In this document: positions 60,283 to 64,000 of the stretch, piece by piece
How positions within the stretch are numbered: the first letter of the stretch is position 1
How the letters are laid out: the number at the start of each line of letters is the position of its first letter
NCBI RefSeq assembly: GCF_963082655.1
Contig: NC_081555.1
Location: 176,808,944 to 176,872,943 of the forward strand
From: Stomoxys calcitrans
Taxonomy: Eukaryota; Arthropoda; Insecta; Diptera; Muscidae
Length of the DNA stretch: 64,000 bases
Direction of reading: 5' to 3'
The notes under the pieces: generated by a model
What the model was told of the DNA's origin: nothing
Databases searched by the model: none
The model's input: the letters and a program-made list of their open reading frames with translations, nothing else
Position numbers and translations under genes: made by a program

Positions 60283-60372
60283 CAGAAGCGCAAATCGTTG
60301 CGACGAATATACCCTTTAAGGCACGGATCCTCTGCTCTTGAGTGAACGATTATCAAACGGACGGTCAGAAAT

Positions 60373-60468
60373 ATGTCGGCTCTAACTTGGAAGTTTGTGG
60401 CGCTCGTTTTGTGTGCGTATTTGATTGTGGCGCAGGCGCGACCTCAGGCTCCTGAACAACCAGAACCG
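60373..60468 (+). CDS. Small secreted protein, first coding exon
   Basis: The ATG at 60373 opens a textbook signal peptide: MSALTWK, a hydrophobic core FVALVLCAYLIV, then AQA with likely cleavage before RPQAPEQPEP. A donor site (CCG|gtaaat) follows at 60469-60470, in phase 0. Read through, the frame would stop at 60513 after 46 residues, which would make an unusually short product. A strong TATA/initiator pair lies 93 nt upstream, so I infer a real transcription unit whose later exons lie more than 3.5 kb away or were not recognised. No family could be assigned; many fly secreted peptides begin this way. Confidence 0.72.
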
Positions 60469-60513
60469 GTAAATGTCTTGACACTAAGTGAGATAAATGG
60501 GGTGGAAAAATAA

Positions 60514-61703
60514 ACAGCTCGTGGCTACCGCCAACTGGGGATACTATTGTCATCCTTCAAGACATTTGAATGACATTCTGAAAATGTAAAAAAAAAAATT
60601 GCAACGTGCAAACAAAGTGTCATCAATTCGCAAATGTCAATTAAATGCAAAATTCGAAAACAAACAATGAGTTAATCAATCAAGTATGCAAGTCTCAGTT
60701 GCATTCAAATGAAAAGTTCAACCAATTGTCATTTCAAAAAAAAGGATTGATTTGTGACAAACAAAAACAAAAGAATTAAATTAAAAAAAACGAAAATAAA
60801 TGCGGTATGAGAATATTGGATACAAAAATATATTGGCAAATAATTTCAATTGAAAATCGAGAAAAAATCGTAACAAAATTAAGGGGCCTTTTCCTTACAC
60901 TTTTATATCAAAAAAAATATACAAAAAGACTGATCAAAAATCATCATATCATACATAAAACAATATTTTAAACATATTTTTTTTTACTTGGTTTTTTAGT
61001 AATAGGTTTGATATGTCATTCTACTCTGAAAAAAGTGGGACCAACATTTTGGCAATGAAAAGGAGCCAAATAACATAACATTTTATAAGGCCGGATATCT
61101 TTAAATTTAGTTTCATATTAACTAACGGACATTTCGAAGTTTGATCGTTGATTGATTTTTCTTTTTTACTTTCAAGTTGACTGTCCAAATAATATTTTTT
61201 GAAAAATTCTTTTTTTAATTTAACATCTCATGCTAAAAAATTCAACATTAAAAGATGCCCCTGTTTTTAAGTCTATTTTGCGTCTTTAACTACAGCTCAC
61301 TTTTGTCTTGCCACAAGGTCAATTTTGTAACTTTCAACTACATTTTGACGTTCAATTATTAACCTACCACTTAAAATAAAATATCCTTAATATGAAGAAA
61401 AATATTTTTCCCCAAAGGGAATGTTTCTTAAAAAAGTTGAAAAATTTTAAATCTTCGAACTAAGGTTGCTAATCTTTGGCTCATATCTTTAAAATTGGCA
61501 CACAAATTTTTTCAGTGTAACAAGGACATCTTAAGCAATTTTCATATGTGGTTCGTAATTTTCATTGCTAAACATCTCTATAAAAAGGTGTTACTCTGTG
61601 ACATGCAGCAAGTTTATGAGAAGGATACTTCTCATTAAGTTGAAATTAAGAACTTATGACAAATGATAAAGATGTTTTACTTCATATAAAGAAATTTTGG
61701 TTG
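60514..61703. other. AT-rich DNA, probably intron
   Basis: Very AT-rich, with no coding signal, no known repeat and poly(A)/poly(T) tracts. Consistent with the first intron of the small secreted gene. Confidence 0.5.
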
Positions 61704-61945
61704 GTGGCCACCTTGGCTTAGAGTCTGAACGATTGGGTTCGCATCATGGCGGAAACTTCAGAAAAAATGTCTGCCCTGGCTATACCCTCACTAATGCTGG
61801 CAACATTTTTGAGGTTTTTAGGCATGTAAAACTTTTCTAACAAGTTTTGTACCTCTGCGGCCCGCCGTTCGCACACGGCTATAAAAAGAAACTTTCATAT
61901 CATTGAACTTAAAACTTGTATGGAACAGAACTTATTTATAAGAGA
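61704..61945 (+). mobile_element. tRNA-derived SINE, diverged (S7)
   Basis: Blocks tggccaccttggcttagagt, 'gattgggttcgcatcatggcgg' (B box GGTTCGCATCA), 'ctaatgctggcaacattt', 'gcccgccgttcgcacacggctataaaaag' and 'attgaacttaaaacttg'. It carries more changes than S1-S3. Confidence 0.8.
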
Positions 61946-62079
61946 AGAGTATCAATGTGAATCCAAAAAAAATGTTCGTGGAAAAATTTCCATTTGAATT
62001 AACGAAATCTGATCTTAATGGTAGTATGGATAAAAGATCCACAACGCTTGTTAGTCAAGACTTAAATCTTTTAAAGAAG

Positions 62080-63025
62080 TTCAAATAATCTTTATATGTA
62101 AAATTTCAGCCAAATCTATAAGAATTGGTCCTTTTAGGAGCTCAAGAAGTAAAATAGGGAGATCAGTTTATAAGGGAGCTGTATCAGGCTATAGACCGGT
62201 TCAGACCACATTTGACACTTATGTTGGAGGTCATGGAAGAAGCCGTTGTACAAATTTCAGCCAAATCGGATAATAATTAGGCCTTCTTGAGGCTCAAGAA
62301 GTCAAAATCCCAGATTGGTTTATATGACAGCTATATTAGGTTATGAATCGATTTCACCCGTACTTGGCACACTTGTTGGAAATCATAACAAAACATCTCA
62401 TGCAAAATTTCAGCCAAATCGGATAAGCATTGCGTCCTCTAGTGGCTCAAGAAGTCAAGATTTAAGATCGATTTATATGGCAGCCATATCAGGTTATGAA
62501 CCGATTGGAACCATACTTGGCACAGTTGTTGAAAGTCATGACGAAGCACATCGTGCAAAATTTCAACGAAATCGGATAGGAATTGCGCCCTCTAGAGGCT
62601 CAAGAAGGAAAGACCCCAGATCGGTTTATAGGACAGCTATATCAGGTTATAGACCGATTTCAACCATACTTAGCACAGTTGTTGAAAATCATAAAAAAAC
62701 ACGTCAAGCTAAATTTCAGCCAAATCGGATAAAAATTGCGCCCTGTAGTGGCTCAAAAAGTCAAGATCTAAGATCGGTTTATATGGCAGCTATATCAAAA
62801 CATGGACCGATATGATCCATTTACAATCCCAACCGACCTATACTTATAGCAAGTATTTGTGCAAAATGTCAAGCGGCTAGCTTTACTCCTTCGAAAGTAA
62901 TGTGCTTTCGACAGACAGACGGACTGACTTAACTAGATCGACATAAAAAAATTCATGACGATCAAGAATATATACCCTTTATGGGGTCTGCGACGAATAT
63001 TTCGAGGAATTATAAACAGATAAAT
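62080..63025 (+). mobile_element. Family B Helentron-like element, 5' end missing
   Basis: The landmark 'atatg(g/a)cagctatat' recurs with the C of CAG at 62328, 62481, 62634 and 62787: exactly 153 bp each. GACAGACGGACTGAC at 62911-62925 and a degraded 3' end (63020). The 166-aa frame is three units read in frame. Confidence 0.85.
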
Positions 63026-63121
63026 ACGCAATTTATGGGTATAATCGAGCAAATCGGTATATATGGCAGTTATATTCAAATTTAGTCCGATCCATATTTG
63101 GCACGGATGGCAAGAGGCTTT

Positions 63122-63372
63122 TCGAGGCAAACTTCTCACATATCAATGAGTGCAGTCCGATTGAAGTTTAAGCTCAATGATAAGAGGCCCCCTTTTTATA
63201 GCCGAGTCCGAACGGCATGCCGCAGTGCGACACCTCTTTGGAGCGAAGATTTTCATGGCATAGTATCTCACAAATCTACCGCTGAAAATTTTTTCTGATG
63301 GTCTCGCCAGGATTCGAACCCAGGCGTTCAGCGTCATAGGCGGACATGCTAAACTCTGCGCTACGGTGGCCT
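63122..63372 (-). mobile_element. tRNA-derived SINE (S8)
   Basis: Minus-strand copy: caaacttctcacatatcaat at the left, B box complement ggattcgaacc near 63309 and cgctacggtggcc at the right. Internal deletion: the 'ctaatgctggcaac' block is missing. Confidence 0.85.
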
Positions 63373-63394
63373 TACAAACAAATGCATTTGTTTA

Positions 63395-63440
63395 TTATAC
63401 CCTGTACTACAGTAGTAGTGTACCTGTGTCACATTCGTAA
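63395..63440 (-). repeat. Family C end fragment
   Basis: 'attataccctgtactacagtagtagtgtacctgtgtc' (in pieces) resembles the left end of the family C element at 41262. Nothing else of the element is present. Confidence 0.5.
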
Positions 63441-63642
63441 ATTTGATTCAATTTAATGTGAAGTGTGGCGTATGCGCAATTTAATACAACATACGCAAGA
63501 CTGATCAGTGTTGCCATTTTTGGTAAGTTTTTATTCTCTTTGTAGGTTGGTAGGCTGACCTAAATTTTTGGTAGGTTTTTTTTATTTATAGTGCAGTGCA
63601 TCATGGATGCGAAGTGGTCTCACTGCTTCTTTGAAATTGATT

Positions 63643-63745
63643 TTTGTTGTTGTAGCAGTGTGTTGTACACTGAGGCGGCAACCCTTGGTGATGAAGAACT
63701 TCATCGGATCAATCTGGTACGCACGGTTCATGTAATTCACTAAAG
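63643..63745 (+). repeat. Short interspersed repeat H
   Basis: gttgttgtagcagtgtgttg, gtacactgaggcggcaaccc, gatgaagaacttcatcgg, tcaatctggtacgcacggtt: the + strand counterpart of 24806-24915. Confidence 0.65.
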
Positions 63746-63754
63746 CGTCGAAAG

Positions 63755-64000
63755 TGGGTAGGAAATCGTTTTTATGGGCTTAACCCCTTAAATCGAGACA
63801 TTCTTTGAAATCTGGGCAAAAACATGAATTTTATGTAGTCAAGATTTTTTATCGGAAGATCAGTGCTATATCAACATATAGGTCATCTTTGAGCTTAAGG
63901 CTGTAGAGTGATTCCAACAAACAGACAGACGGACATGTCTAGATTGTCTTTGAATCTAGTTGAATCTAGGCGATCTAATATGTATACTGCTTTGTAGAGT
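63755..64000 (+). mobile_element. Family A-related fragment running off the window
   Basis: 'ttatgggcttaaccccttaaatcgagaca' and acagacagacggacatgtct are family A unit and GTCY-region sequence. The end lies beyond 64000. Confidence 0.65.

Overview
The window looks like nuclear DNA of a calyptrate (muscid-like) fly. It is AT-rich, with spliced genes whose proteins look dipteran and very little coding sequence. It is packed with short interspersed elements of the kind known in flies as mini-me / DINE-1 / Helentron-like. The species cannot be fixed from the sequence. Most open frames are chance frames inside repeats.

Three genes can be supported. (1) A secreted matrix metalloproteinase on the + strand, 14657-22758. 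Its ten exons join in frame to 1950 nt (649 aa) and include one GC-AG intron. (2) An ALG8-type ER glucosyltransferase on the - strand, 22706-27810. Its four exons join to 1647 nt (548 aa), and a 3.3 kb intron is full of transposon debris. The coding 3' ends of these two genes overlap by 53 bp. (3) The first coding exon of a small secreted protein at 60373, behind a well-placed TATA box and initiator.

The rest is mobile DNA. Families A, B and C are Helentron/mini-me-like. Each has a short palindrome near its 5' end, a matched pair of subterminal inverted motifs, a GTCY microsatellite near its 3' end, and an internal tandem unit of 153 bp. Family D has 'CTAG' Helitron-like ends. Other residents are a tRNA-derived SINE (nine copies), a non-LTR retrotransposon with RT and RNase H (five loci), a second non-LTR remnant, a mariner and its deletion-derived MITE, other mariner/Tc1 remnants, two TIR elements flanked by TA (E and F), a foldback element (G) and simple repeats.

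Layout: 1-14 kb repeats with unique stretches at 2.8-4.3 and 7.5-9.8 kb; 14.6-27.9 kb the two convergent genes with repeats in their introns; 28-53 kb nested repeats (element E holds three other elements); 53.3-54.4 kb unique; 54.4-59.4 kb repeats; 59.4-61.7 kb the small secreted gene and its flanks; 61.7-64 kb repeats. The nested insertions give several natural empty-site/filled-site comparisons and a partial relative chronology.
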